A stretch of DNA of 64,000 nucleotides from Brevibacterium album DSM 18261. GTDB lineage: Bacteria > Actinomycetota > Actinomycetes > Actinomycetales > Brevibacteriaceae. The DNA lies in assembly GCF_000426445.1 (NCBI RefSeq), contig NZ_AUFJ01000015.1, positions 1-64,000 of the forward strand, read 5' to 3'. Both the position numbers and the translations under genes were made by a program. Positions 33,626-42,446 of the stretch are shown here, piece after piece; position 1 is the first letter of the stretch; every line of letters begins with the position of its first letter. The notes below the pieces were generated by a model. It ran no database searches. It saw nothing but the letters and a program-made list of their open reading frames with translations, and was not told the DNA's origin.

Positions 33626-34107
33626 GCCCTTCCCCTCCCATCAGAGCGCCTGGCCGGTGCGGCGCTTCACACGTCACTCATGACCGTGCTCCCTGCGGGA
33701 AGGGATCCCCGCAGACCCAGGTCTCTCGGTGTGCATGTATCTTCACAGATCTTTCCGTTCCTCAGGTCTCGGGTCTCAGGTTCGTTATCGAATCGCGCGG
33801 AAGGCAACGGAGAAGACCTCGGCAGGCAGATCCCCCGCCACACGGCACAGTCCGGTGCCGGCCTCACGGCATGGCAGGCCCCCTCGCACCCGAAGCAGGC
33901 GCTGGCGGCAGCATGTACCACAGACCGTGACGACAGTGCAAGGGAGCTCCGCAGCCTCCGCGATGTGGTGCATCATGCAGCCAGTACACCGCTCGAAGCG
34001 TCTCGGATGCCTCCCGGAACACCGCACCCGGCTTCGGCACCGCGGCGGACCACAAGCACCAAGCCGACGCTGAGCTCCACGCCGGACCTCGTCCCAAGGA
34101 GATCCCC
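33626..34107. other. 482-bp gene-free divergent region
   Basis: Separates the HTH-DUF2690 gene from the plus-strand lipoprotein. Composition is lower in GC around 33725-33800, where promoters for both directions would be expected. CCAAGGAGATCC just before 34108 is the ribosome binding site of the next gene. I see no RNA gene or repeat in it. Confidence 0.5.
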
Positions 34108-34683
34108 ATGCCCCTGCACCGCCGTCCGGGAATCTCCCTCGCCGCGGCATCGCTCGCACTGCTCGCGGGATGCGGATTCGGTTCCGCACCCGAGGCCGCT
34201 GAGACGACTCCCCCTCCCGAAACCTCCGCGCCCGCACCGGAATCGCCGCCCGCCCAACCGTCGGCCGCTCCCCAGCCGCAGGCCGCGTTCGCCACGCAGG
34301 AAGCCGCTGGTGCCTCGTCCCCGGGACCGTTCGACCACGACCGCACCGGCGTCGCGGAGTTCACGATCGCGGTCGAGAGCGGCTGGGAAGGCGAGCGGGT
34401 GGGCCCCGCGCTCTTCCAGCTCAGTGACTACGGAGAGGTCGAGCTGGTGGGCGAGTGGACCGCGATCGACCACGACGGTGTGGCGATCACTGACAGCTCC
34501 TGCCAGATCCTCGCCTCCATCACGGGCCCCGGGGACTTCAGGTACGCGGTGCGCAGCGCCGAATGCACGGACAGCTGGGCCGAGTACAGCGCAACCGTGG
34601 CGGAGCCGGGCGATTACACGTTCACCGTCACCGATGAGCTCACCGGCAGCACGAGCGAGACCGTCGTCCAGGTCATCCAGTGA
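34108..34683 (+). CDS. Small secreted lipoprotein of unknown function
   Basis: 191 residues. Signal and lipobox: RRPGISLAAASLALLAGC, Cys near residue 21. A Pro/Ala/Glu-rich spacer (about 22-75) resembling a wall-spanning linker is followed by a small beta-sandwich-like domain (VAEFTIAVESGWEGERVG through YTFTVTDELTGSTSETVVQV) with a Cys pair (SSCQI, SAECTD). The domain looks like the bacterial PPC or Ig-like group but I cannot name it. Only 24 bp separate it from the downstream LppM-like gene, so the two form an operon. Confidence 0.8.
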   Translation: MPLHRRPGISLAAASLALLAGCGFGSAPEAAETTPPPETSAPAPESPPAQPSAAPQPQAAFATQEAAGASSPGPFDHDRTGVAEFTIAVESGWEGERVGPALFQLSDYGEVELVGEWTAIDHDGVAITDSSCQILASITGPGDFRYAVRSAECTDSWAEYSATVAEPGDYTFTVTDELTGSTSETVVQVIQ

Positions 34684-34707
34684 GCTGTGCCGAGAACAGA
34701 GAGACCT

Positions 34708-35805
34708 ATGCGCCCGAATGACGCTGCGCCGGACGACCCCCGGTACTTCACCCCGGAGCTGGCGGCGAATCCCTCGATCCCGCCGGCGCTCATGAACCGG
34801 ATCGCCGCAACCCGCCCCGACCTCCTTCCCGCTCTGGCGCACAATCCCGCCCTGTACCCAGACCTGCGCGCATGGCTCGCCCAAAGCCCGGACCCTGCGG
34901 TGCAGCAGGCCCTTGCACCCTCTGTCAGCGCGGGGCCGACGGACCGGGCACCGCAGGGGGCCTCTCACTCAGGCAGACCCCGGCGCAGGCGCCGCACGGC
35001 GCTCATCGCCGCCGCCTCCGCACTCGCGCTGGTCCTGGCCGGAGGCGGATGGTTCGCGTACTCACAGCTCTTCCAGCGCGGCGCGGTCGATCCCCTTGAG
35101 ATGCCCCTCGACAGCGCTTATATCTACAGAACTGCCGTCGTCGTTGACGAGGATCAGCAGGTCACCGCACAGACCGTCATCGCAGTGAACGTCGAAGAGC
35201 TGGCGCCCACCGTCGACTACCATGAGGACGCTCTCCGCGAGAGCTTCTGCATCGACGACCTCGAATCCGATGTGACCGGTGATTTCGAGGCATACGGCGA
35301 AACGTACGACCAGTTCGACATTCAGGTGGACACCATCAGCGGCACACACTGCGGAGTTGCAGTGGAGATGTCTGCGATCCCCCTCACCGCACTCATGCAG
35401 GACCCTCTCCGGCTCCAGACGCCCGTCTATTCCTACTTCGGCGGAGCTGCTGTCGAGAAGATCACCACGACCGATGACGGCACGCTTCGGATGACGCTGC
35501 TCAGCGGATATGCGGACAACGCTGCCGAGCTGAGCAGAGCGGACGCCGATGTCTCATTCACCCTCACCTATCCCGGAAGGATCTCAGAGGCCCGGGGTGC
35601 CGATGTGACCGGGAGGACAGCAACGTGGGACCTTCTGACCACCCCGGACGGCACCTACGAAGCGGCGGGTTCGATCGTTCCCTTCCCCTGGCGGGCTGTG
35701 CTGATAGGCACGGGTCTGGCAGCGGTGCTGATCAGCGGCGCGATCATCGCAGTCGCCGTTCGCCGGAGGAAACGAGGAGGACGCGGATCCCGGGGCACTC
35801 CGTGA
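34708..35805 (+). CDS. LppM-like membrane protein with N-terminal variant leucine-rich repeat (LRV) domain
   Basis: 365 residues from the ATG at 34708 (AGAGAGA upstream); a GTG at 34687 is the alternative. The cytoplasmic N-terminus carries LRV-type repeats (RYFTPELAANPSIPPALM, RIAATRPDLLPALAHNPAL). A transmembrane helix (RRTALIAAASALALVLAGGGW) leads to an exported LppM-like domain (about 120-325) that ends FTLTYPGRISEARGADVTG, TATWDLLTT and SIVPFPW. A second transmembrane helix (VLIGTGLAAVLISGAIIAVAV) and a short RRRKRGGRG tail follow. The shared ending with the gene at 29365 is very clear. LRV on a membrane protein of this kind is an uncommon fusion and suggests cytoplasmic partner binding. 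Confidence 0.82.
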   Translation: MRPNDAAPDDPRYFTPELAANPSIPPALMNRIAATRPDLLPALAHNPALYPDLRAWLAQSPDPAVQQALAPSVSAGPTDRAPQGASHSGRPRRRRRTALIAAASALALVLAGGGWFAYSQLFQRGAVDPLEMPLDSAYIYRTAVVVDEDQQVTAQTVIAVNVEELAPTVDYHEDALRESFCIDDLESDVTGDFEAYGETYDQFDIQVDTISGTHCGVAVEMSAIPLTALMQDPLRLQTPVYSYFGGAAVEKITTTDDGTLRMTLLSGYADNAAELSRADADVSFTLTYPGRISEARGADVTGRTATWDLLTTPDGTYEAAGSIVPFPWRAVLIGTGLAAVLISGAIIAVAVRRRKRGGRGSRGTP

Positions 35806-35840
35806 TCTGCCGTCCTCGTGTTCCAGCAGGAGTGACGCCG

Positions 35841-35879
35841 AGGGGCGGGGTCTGAGCACAGTGCTCAGACCCCGCCCCT
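35841..35879. terminator. Bidirectional terminator between the LppM-like gene and the PBP gene
   Basis: A perfect 19-bp inverted repeat (AGGGGCGGGGTCTGAGCAC, then its complement) with a single central base, between a plus-strand gene ending at 35805 and a minus-strand gene ending at 35918. Followed by TT on the plus strand. Confidence 0.88.
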
Positions 35880-35917
35880 TCCGTCACCAGCAGATGCTCA
35901 TCCGCCTCGGCACAGGC

Positions 35918-38401
35918 TCAGAGACCGGGGACGTTGCGACCACCCTGGCCTTCGCCGCCGGAGCCGCCGTCACCGTTCCCGCCGCCACCGCCGCCGTTCC
36001 CGCCGCCGCCACCGCCGGAGCCGCCGTCGTCACCACCGCCACCGGAACCGCCGTCGCCCCCTCCGCCGGAACCGTCGTCGTCACCACCGCCGCCGTTGCC
36101 GCCTTCGTCACCGTCGTCGCCCCGATCCGGAGGCGGCATACCACCGTCGTTCTCGTCTTCGTCGGAGCCGTCGTCCTCCGGCGGCTGCGACTCCTCGGGA
36201 CGGCTCTCCTCCTCGCTGCGGCCGGAGTCCTCACCATCGGACGACCCGCGGTCGCGATCCGGTGCGGGCCTCCGCGGCGGTGCCTGCTGCGGCACGCCGG
36301 AGTCGTTGTTCGGCTTCTCCACCTGCGGCAGCTCACCGCGAGCGGGGAAGTCCTCCACCGGCATGTCCTCCATCGCGTCGATCATGTAGTGCGTCCACGC
36401 CTGGGTGGGGAAGGAGCCGCCCGTGATGGAGCCGCGCCCGCCGTACACGCCGATGTCCATGGGGCTGCCGTTCTCATCGGCGCCGAAGATCGACACCGCC
36501 GTCGCGAGATTGGGCGTGTACCCGGCGAACCACGCCGACTGCGACTGCTGCGAGGTGCCCGTCTTGCCCGCGGCCGGCCGGCCCAGGTTGTTCGCATAGC
36601 TCGCGGAACCGCCCGTCACCACATTGCGCAGCGCATAGGAGGTCTCCGCCATGACGTTCTCGTCGAACTCGCGCTCACCTTCGGTGTCCGGCTCATACAC
36701 CACGACGTCATCGGGATCCGTCACCGTCTCCACCGCATGGGGGGTGTGACGGATGCCGTTGGAGGCGAACGTCGAGAACGCGTTGGCGAGCTCCTCCGTG
36801 GTGGGGGAAGCCGTGCCCAGCACATTCGCCGCATTGGTCTCGAGACCGTAGCCGGGAATCGGGTTGTCCGGCGGATTCTCCGGCAGCCCCGCACGGGTGG
36901 CGACGTCGACCGTCTTCTCCGGACCCACCTCGATGTTGAGCTGGGCATAGGCGGAGTTGATCGAGGACTGCGTCGCCCTGAGCAGGCTCACGGTGCCGTA
37001 GGAGGCCCCGCCGAAGTTCCGCGGCGCCCAGGAGCCGCCGCCCTCGGGCCGGAACGTCGTCCCGCTCTGCCCCGTGAAGTAGTCGTTCAGCCGGTAGCCG
37101 TTCTCCAGGCCCGCCACGAGCGTGAATGCCTTGAACGTCGAACCCGCCTGGGACCGCTCCTGTGTTGCGGAGTTCAGCGACCGCTCCAGGTAGTCCTCGC
37201 CCCCGTACATCGCGACGATGCCGCCGGTCTTGGGGTCGATGGAGGTCAGCCCCACGTGCTGGTTCTCGTTGCGCTCCGGCAGACGGTCCACGGCATCCGC
37301 CGCCGCCTGCATCTTCTTCTCGTCGAAGGTCGTGACGATGTCGTAGCCGCCGCGGTCGATCTGCTCATCCGTGAGCCCGCCCGGGCCCTTGAGCTCATCG
37401 CGCACATGGGAGAGGAGATAGCCGTTCTGGCCCTTGTACTGGTTGCTCGCCTGCGGCTCCCGCACCTCGGGCAGCTGCGCGGAATCCGCCTCCTCCTGCG
37501 AGATGTAGCCCATGTCCGCCATGTTCGCGAGCACGTATCGGAAGCGATCCTCGTACTCCTCCGGGTTCTCCGCGGGATCGGCGGCACCCGGGCGCTGGAT
37601 CATGGCGGCGAGCAGCGCGCTCTCCTCGAGGTCCAGATCGCTCGCGGGCTTGTCGAAGTAGTTCCGGCTCGCCACCTCGATGCCGTAGCTCTGCCTGCCC
37701 AGGAAGATCGTGTTGAGGTAGTTCGCGAGCACCTCGTCCTTGGTCTGCTCCTGATCGATCTTCAGCGCGATGAACATCTCCCTCACCTTGCGGTCGAGCG
37801 TCTGCTCGTTCGTCAGGTAGAAGTTCTTCACGTACTGCTGCGTGATCGTGGAACCGCCGCCGGCGTAGTCGTCCGTCGCGACACCCCACACAGCGCGGCT
37901 GAGGCCCCTGAACGAGATTCCACGGTTCTCGTAGAAAGACTGGTCCTCCGCAGCGACCGCGGCCTGCTGCATGTATTCGGAGATGCCGTCGATCTTCACG
38001 CTCCGGCGGTCCTCGACCTTGAACGAGCCGATCTCCGTCTCACCGTCGCTGTAGTAGACGGTCGAGGTCTGGCCCGCGGCCTCCGCATTGGGCTCCGGGA
38101 CATCCGTGACGGCGTAGCCGATGCCGAACGCACCGAGTCCCAGCGCCACGAACAGCAGCACCGCCACCGCCCAGTGCCGGAAGCCGGGCGCCCAGCGGCG
38201 CCAGCCGGTCTTCCCGCGGCGCGGATAGTCGACGGCACGCCCGAGGCCTGCGAAGAAGCCGCCCGAGGCCGCAGCCCCCTGCGCGGACCCCTTGCCCTTC
38301 TTCGCCTTCCCCGCACCCGCCGAGGCGGACGCCTTTCCGGACGCGCCGCTGTGATGGCGACCGCGCGATCCTGAGTGTCTGGGTGTGCTGGGTGGGGCCA
38401 C
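35918..38401 (-). CDS. Bifunctional class A penicillin-binding protein (transglycosylase/transpeptidase)
   Basis: 827 residues from the GTG at 38401, chosen for GGAGGAT at ideal spacing. A Ser/Gly/Lys-rich cytoplasmic tail and one membrane anchor (AVAVLLFVALGLGAFGIGYA) precede the GT51 glycosyltransferase domain (catalytic Glu in VAAEDQSFYENRGISF, then GGGSTITQQYVKN). The transpeptidase domain has the active-site SxxK as STFK (AGSTFKAF), SxN as SIN and the KTGT box (PAAGKTGTSQQ). It polymerises and cross-links peptidoglycan at the membrane. The last 140 residues are an extracellular Pro/Glu then Gly/Asp/Asn-rich tail, nearly pure GGGG/D repeats, as in other actinobacterial PonA proteins but long. 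No PASTA domain. Confidence 0.95.
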   Translation of the reverse strand: MAPPSTPRHSGSRGRHHSGASGKASASAGAGKAKKGKGSAQGAAASGGFFAGLGRAVDYPRRGKTGWRRWAPGFRHWAVAVLLFVALGLGAFGIGYAVTDVPEPNAEAAGQTSTVYYSDGETEIGSFKVEDRRSVKIDGISEYMQQAAVAAEDQSFYENRGISFRGLSRAVWGVATDDYAGGGSTITQQYVKNFYLTNEQTLDRKVREMFIALKIDQEQTKDEVLANYLNTIFLGRQSYGIEVASRNYFDKPASDLDLEESALLAAMIQRPGAADPAENPEEYEDRFRYVLANMADMGYISQEEADSAQLPEVREPQASNQYKGQNGYLLSHVRDELKGPGGLTDEQIDRGGYDIVTTFDEKKMQAAADAVDRLPERNENQHVGLTSIDPKTGGIVAMYGGEDYLERSLNSATQERSQAGSTFKAFTLVAGLENGYRLNDYFTGQSGTTFRPEGGGSWAPRNFGGASYGTVSLLRATQSSINSAYAQLNIEVGPEKTVDVATRAGLPENPPDNPIPGYGLETNAANVLGTASPTTEELANAFSTFASNGIRHTPHAVETVTDPDDVVVYEPDTEGEREFDENVMAETSYALRNVVTGGSASYANNLGRPAAGKTGTSQQSQSAWFAGYTPNLATAVSIFGADENGSPMDIGVYGGRGSITGGSFPTQAWTHYMIDAMEDMPVEDFPARGELPQVEKPNNDSGVPQQAPPRRPAPDRDRGSSDGEDSGRSEEESRPEESQPPEDDGSDEDENDGGMPPPDRGDDGDEGGNGGGGDDDGSGGGGDGGSGGGGDDGGSGGGGGGNGGGGGGNGDGGSGGEGQGGRNVPGL

Positions 38402-38551
38402 GGAATCCTCCGCATCGGACGTATGAGGGGCGCACCGCCCCACTGATCACGCTCCCGCGCCCGGCACCTCGCCCCGCACTCGCGCAGGCGGCGCCCACTG
38501 GACCCGCAGGAGACCGGGCAATTCTCGCACTTCAGTTTGTGAGCGCTCTGA

Positions 38552-38594
38552 AGGCGGCACCGAGCGGATCCTGTGCATCCGCTCGGTGCCGCCT
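38552..38594 (-). terminator. Terminator of the acyl-CoA synthetase gene
   Basis: An 18-bp perfect stem (AGGCGGCACCGAGCGGAT) with a 7-nt loop, just 13 bp beyond the stop at 38607 on the minus strand. Confidence 0.85.
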
Positions 38595-38606
38595 CAGCAG
38601 CCCGCC

Positions 38607-40433
38607 TCAGCCCCGCAGCGAGGGGAAGTCCGTATCGGCCCACTCCTGCGCCTCGGCGACGGGAACTGCCTCGCCCGAGGCCGCCTTGGAGGCCGGCATC
38701 GGCTCGCCCTCGTGCAGCTCGCGTTCGCGGGCGCGCAGCTCCACCCGGCGGATCTTGCCGGAGATGGTCTTGGGCAGGTCCGTGAACTCGAGGCGGCGGA
38801 TGCGCTTGTACGGCGCCAGGTTCTCACGGCAGAAGCGGAGGATGTCCTCGGCCGTCTCGGCAGTGGGCTCGAAGCCCCCGCGCAGCACCACATAGGCCTT
38901 GGGCACGGCCAGCCGCACGGGGTCCGGCGAGGGGACGACCGCGGCCTCGGCGACGGCCTCGTGTTCGATGAGCACGCTCTCGAGCTCGAACGGCGAGAGC
39001 CGGTAGTCACTGGCCTTGAAGACGTCATCGGCGCGGCCCACATAGGTGAAGACGCCGTCCTCGTCGCGGGTCGCGACATCCCCGGTGTGGTAGACGCCGT
39101 GCGCGAAGGCATCGGCGGTGCGCGCCTCGTCCCCCCAGTAGCCCAGCGTCAGCCCCACGGGGCGCGGATCGACCCTGAGGCAGATCTCGCCCTCGACGGT
39201 CTCCTCGCCGGTGGCGGGGTCGATGAGCACGGGCTCGTAGCCGGGCATCGCCACGCCCATCGCGCCGGGCTTCCCCTTCAGGCCAGGGGGATTGCCGATC
39301 TGCAGGGTCGTCTCCGTCTGCCCGAAGCCGTCGCGGATCGTCACGCCCCATTCCCGCTCCACGATCGCGATGACCTCCGGGTTGAGCGGCTCGCCCGCGC
39401 CCAGCGCCTTGGCCGGCGGGTTCTGCAGGCGCCCGAGGTCGGCCTGGATGAGCATGCGCCACACGGTGGGCGGCGCGCAGAAGCTCGCCACGCCCACGCG
39501 GTCCATCGTGTCCATGAGCGCCTTCGCATCGAACCGCGCGTAGTTGTAGAGGAACACGCACGCCTCCGCGATCCAGGGCGTGAAGATGTTCGACCACGCG
39601 TGCTTCGCCCAGCCCGGCGAGGCGATGTTGAGGTGCACATCGCCCGGCTCCAGACCCATCCAGTACATCGTGGACATGTGGCCCACGGGGTAGGACACGT
39701 GCGTGTGCGCGACCATCTTCGCCTTCGAGGTGGTGCCCGAGGTGAAGTAGAGGAGCAGCAGGTCATCGGCCTTCGTGGGCCCGTCCGGGGCGAAGTCCTC
39801 AGATTCCGCGGAGGCATGGGCGTAGTCCACCACGGAGACCTCCGCGCCCGAGGCGGTGCGCGCCGTGCCGGGGGCCGCTGCGGTGCCAGCCCCGGCCTCG
39901 GGCGCTCCCCCGCCCACGACGATGCGGGACACGGGGCGGCTCACCTCGTCGAACTTCGCGGCATCGGCGGCCGAGGCCACCACGACATCCGCCTCACCGC
40001 GCACGGCGCGGTCCTCGAGGTCGAGGGGCCCCAGCTGCGTCGTGGTGGGCAGGAGGACGGCGCCGAGCTTGATGCCGGCGAGCATCGTCTCCCACAGCTC
40101 CACCTGATTGCCGAGCATGACCATGACACGGCTGCCTCGCTCCACACCGGCGGACCGCAGCAGGTTCGCGACCTGGTTGGAGCGGCGGCGGAGCTCATCG
40201 TAGGACCATCTGCCCTCCGTGCCCTCGGCCTCCACGATCCAGAGAGCGGGAGCATCGTTGCCCAGTGCGATCCGGTCGAACCAGTCGAGTGCGAAGTTGA
40301 ACTCCTCGAAGCGCGGCCAGCTGAATTCCTCCCGCGCCCTCTCCACGTCCAGGCGGTTGCGCAGCAGCACATCGCGGGCGGCGCGGAACTGCTCCGTGAC
40401 GGCGGAATCCGTCGAGGTCCCAGTGCTGGCCAT
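38607..40433 (-). CDS. Acyl-CoA synthetase, AMP-forming (medium-chain/ACSM-like)
   Basis: 608 residues from the ATG at 40433, with GAAGGAG upstream. ANL superfamily motifs: ATP-binding P-loop LLYFTSGTTSKAKMVAHTH (A3), DGFGQTETT (A5), YHTGDVATRDEDG (A7), YVGRADDVFKASDYRLSP (A8) and the C-terminal catalytic Lys in PKTISGKIRRVE (A10). The N-terminal signature EEFNFALDWFDRIA and the DYRLSPFELES hinge are typical of medium-chain/benzoate-type synthetases. It activates a carboxylic acid to its CoA thioester via acyl-AMP; the substrate is not predictable. An Ala/Gly-rich insert around 220-245 is low-complexity. It is a single-gene transcript with its own terminator. Confidence 0.93.
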   Translation of the reverse strand: MASTGTSTDSAVTEQFRAARDVLLRNRLDVERAREEFSWPRFEEFNFALDWFDRIALGNDAPALWIVEAEGTEGRWSYDELRRRSNQVANLLRSAGVERGSRVMVMLGNQVELWETMLAGIKLGAVLLPTTTQLGPLDLEDRAVRGEADVVVASAADAAKFDEVSRPVSRIVVGGGAPEAGAGTAAAPGTARTASGAEVSVVDYAHASAESEDFAPDGPTKADDLLLLYFTSGTTSKAKMVAHTHVSYPVGHMSTMYWMGLEPGDVHLNIASPGWAKHAWSNIFTPWIAEACVFLYNYARFDAKALMDTMDRVGVASFCAPPTVWRMLIQADLGRLQNPPAKALGAGEPLNPEVIAIVEREWGVTIRDGFGQTETTLQIGNPPGLKGKPGAMGVAMPGYEPVLIDPATGEETVEGEICLRVDPRPVGLTLGYWGDEARTADAFAHGVYHTGDVATRDEDGVFTYVGRADDVFKASDYRLSPFELESVLIEHEAVAEAAVVPSPDPVRLAVPKAYVVLRGGFEPTAETAEDILRFCRENLAPYKRIRRLEFTDLPKTISGKIRRVELRARERELHEGEPMPASKAASGEAVPVAEAQEWADTDFPSLRG

Positions 40434-40581
40434 GAATGTTCTCCTTCGAATCAGAGGCCCGTGCATCGCGCTTCCCGCGCGGAAATCCGCCCACAAACCT
40501 ATCAGCAGGAGGTTTCACGTACGTTGCGCGGGCCTGAGCGAAGGCGGGGAGTGCGGCCCGCTCAGCTGGGAATTCACACTG

Positions 40582-40593
40582 CCCCCCCCCCCC
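40582..40593. repeat. Run of twelve cytosines
   Basis: An uninterrupted C12 tract lies in the 243-bp gap between the start of the acyl-CoA synthetase gene and the end of the cca gene. Such tracts are unstable in replication and sequencing. It is outside coding sequence and about 150 bp upstream of the synthetase start. Confidence 0.9.
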
Positions 40594-40676
40594 GCGCAGA
40601 GGACGCGCACGTCCATGTCGAGATGGCGGGCGAGAGCCGATTGCTCCCGCGCACGCGCAGGGGCGAGGTGCGGGGC

Positions 40677-42209
40677 TCAGGCCTGCTGCGCGTACCAGTC
40701 GCGGAGGCGGCGCTCGGCCTCCTCCGCACCCAGCACCCCCTCCTCCATCCGCAGCTCGAGGAGGAACCTGTATGCCTTCCCGACCGCAGGTCCCGGCGCG
40801 ATCCCCAGCAGCGCCATGATCTGCTCCCCGTCGAGCTCCGGCCGGATCGAGTCGAGGCGCTCCTTCTCCTCCAGTTCCGCGATCCGACGCTCGAGATCGT
40901 CGTAGTTCCTGGCCAGGCGCTTGGCCTTGCGCTGATTGCGGGTGGTCACATCCGAGCGCGTGAGGATGTGCAGGCGCGAGAGCAGATCACCGGCGTCCGT
41001 GACGTACCGGCGCACCGCCGAATCCGTCCAGCCCGCATCCCCGTAGCCGTAGAACCGCAGATGCAGCTCCACGAGGCGCGCGACCTTCTTCGTCGTGTCC
41101 TTGTCGAAGGTGAGGGCCTTCATCCGCTTGGCGGTCAGCTTCGCCCCGACCACATCGTGGTGGTAGAAGGTCACCGCCCCGTTCGGCTCGAACCTCCGCG
41201 TCCGCGGCTTGCCGACATCGTGCATGAGGGCGGCGAACCGCACCACGAAGTCCGGCGACGTCAGCGGGAAGGAGGGCGCGGCCGGGGTCTGCTCGACAGC
41301 GGCGGCAGGCCGGTCCTCGCCCGCCTCGGCCGAGGCCTGCCCGGCCGCATCCTCCGCAGCCGCCGCCTCGGTCGCCTCGGCTTCGCGGCGGGCGTACACG
41401 GCCTCGAGCTCGACGGCCTGGTCCAGCACCGTCAGGGAGTGCTCGTAGACGTCCTTGTGCCGCTGGTGCTCGTCCTGCTGATCGCGCAGGGCCGCGAACT
41501 CCGGCAGCACGACATCGGCGATGCCGGTGTCCACGAGCAGCTCGATCCCCCTCCGCGGGCGGATGCCGCAGACCAGCTTGGTGAGCTCCTCCCGCACCCG
41601 TTCGGCGGAGATGATCTCGATGCGGCCGAACATCGCCGTCATCGCCGCACGCACCTCCTCAGCCACCTCGAAGCCGAGCTGCGAGGAGAACCGCGCCGCG
41701 CGCATCATGCGCAGGGGATCATCGGAGAAGGAGGACTCGGGCGTGCCGGGGGTGCGGATGACCCCCGCCTCGAGATCGGCCAGACCGCCGTGCGGATCGA
41801 CGAACACGCGGCCGGGCAAGCGGACGGCCATCGCTCCGATCGTGAAGTCCCGGCGCACGAGGTCCTCATCGAGGGAATCGCCGAAGGCCACGACCGGCTT
41901 GCGCGAGTCCGGATCGTACTGCTCGGCGCGGTAGGTCGTGATCTCGATGAGGTATCCGCGCTTGCGCAGGCCGATCGTGCCGAACTTCTTCCCGATGTCC
42001 CAGTGCGCATCCGCCCACGGCTTGATGAGGGAGAGGATGTCGTCCGGGCGGGCATCCGTGGTGAAGTCGAGATCCGGCATGTCCCGGCCGAGCAGGGCGT
42101 CACGGACGGAACCGCCCACGAGGGCGAGCTCGAAGCCCGCGGAGGCGAACATCTCGCCCAGCGGATCGAGGATGCCGGACAGCCCGTCCAGCGCATCCGC
42201 CATCGTCAC
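40677..42209 (-). CDS. cca: CCA tRNA nucleotidyltransferase with HD domain
   Basis: 510 residues from a GTG at 42209 (AGAGG upstream at 6 nt); an ATG at 42203 is the alternative. Adds or repairs the 3'-CCA of tRNA. Class II nucleotidyltransferase head: ELALVGGSVRDALLGR then DLDFTTDARPDD (catalytic DxD) and RRDFTIGAMAV; the RNA-binding DDPLRMMRAARFSSQLGF follows. The HD phosphohydrolase domain (FAALMHDVGKPRTR, with HxxDVxK) lies after an Ala/Glu-rich insert at about 275-310. In actinobacteria cca sits just before the NUDIX-DUF6049-murJ block, as here, but the MerR/HEAT operon has been placed between them. Confidence 0.95.
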   Translation of the reverse strand: MTMADALDGLSGILDPLGEMFASAGFELALVGGSVRDALLGRDMPDLDFTTDARPDDILSLIKPWADAHWDIGKKFGTIGLRKRGYLIEITTYRAEQYDPDSRKPVVAFGDSLDEDLVRRDFTIGAMAVRLPGRVFVDPHGGLADLEAGVIRTPGTPESSFSDDPLRMMRAARFSSQLGFEVAEEVRAAMTAMFGRIEIISAERVREELTKLVCGIRPRRGIELLVDTGIADVVLPEFAALRDQQDEHQRHKDVYEHSLTVLDQAVELEAVYARREAEATEAAAAEDAAGQASAEAGEDRPAAAVEQTPAAPSFPLTSPDFVVRFAALMHDVGKPRTRRFEPNGAVTFYHHDVVGAKLTAKRMKALTFDKDTTKKVARLVELHLRFYGYGDAGWTDSAVRRYVTDAGDLLSRLHILTRSDVTTRNQRKAKRLARNYDDLERRIAELEEKERLDSIRPELDGEQIMALLGIAPGPAVGKAYRFLLELRMEEGVLGAEEAERRLRDWYAQQA

Positions 42210-42356
42210 GTGCGCCTCTGCTGCGAACACGCAGCCACCTCGCTTCTGTCTGCCTCGTACGTGCGTCCGCTCCCGGGCCTGTCACACCGCCCGCGAGCGC
42301 GCCCAACTTTACCCGCCCCCGTGCTTCCCGCCCCGCGCCTTCCGCCCTCGACATGT

Positions 42357-42422
42357 TTCCCACCCCTTGTGCCGCCACACGCCCATAAACGTCGGGACGG
42401 CCAGCGGCACGAGGGGTGGGAA
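42357..42422. repeat. REP-like inverted repeat, copy 1 (probably also the terminator of the HEAT/MerR operon)
   Basis: 19-nt arms TTCCCACCCCTTGTGCCGC (42357-42375) and its near complement (42404-42422, 18 of 19 paired) separated by 28 nt. It starts 25 bp after the stop of the minus-strand MerR-HEAT gene. Related copies flank the other end of the same operon at 44701-44819. Confidence 0.75.
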
Positions 42423-42446
42423 GTCGCGGAATCCACAGGGGCGGAG

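Noticed and set aside
35934..36389. Proline-rich plus-strand frame opposite the PBP tail
   Set aside because: It is the complement of the Gly-rich C-terminal tail of the PBP, whose domains are unmistakable.
40501..40520. parS-like GTTTCACGTACG near the acyl-CoA synthetase start
   Set aside because: Only the left half matches the ParB consensus; the palindrome is not completed.
40582..40593. Phase-variable coding repeat
   Set aside because: The C12 tract is outside any gene, so it cannot switch a reading frame; kept only as an unstable tract.
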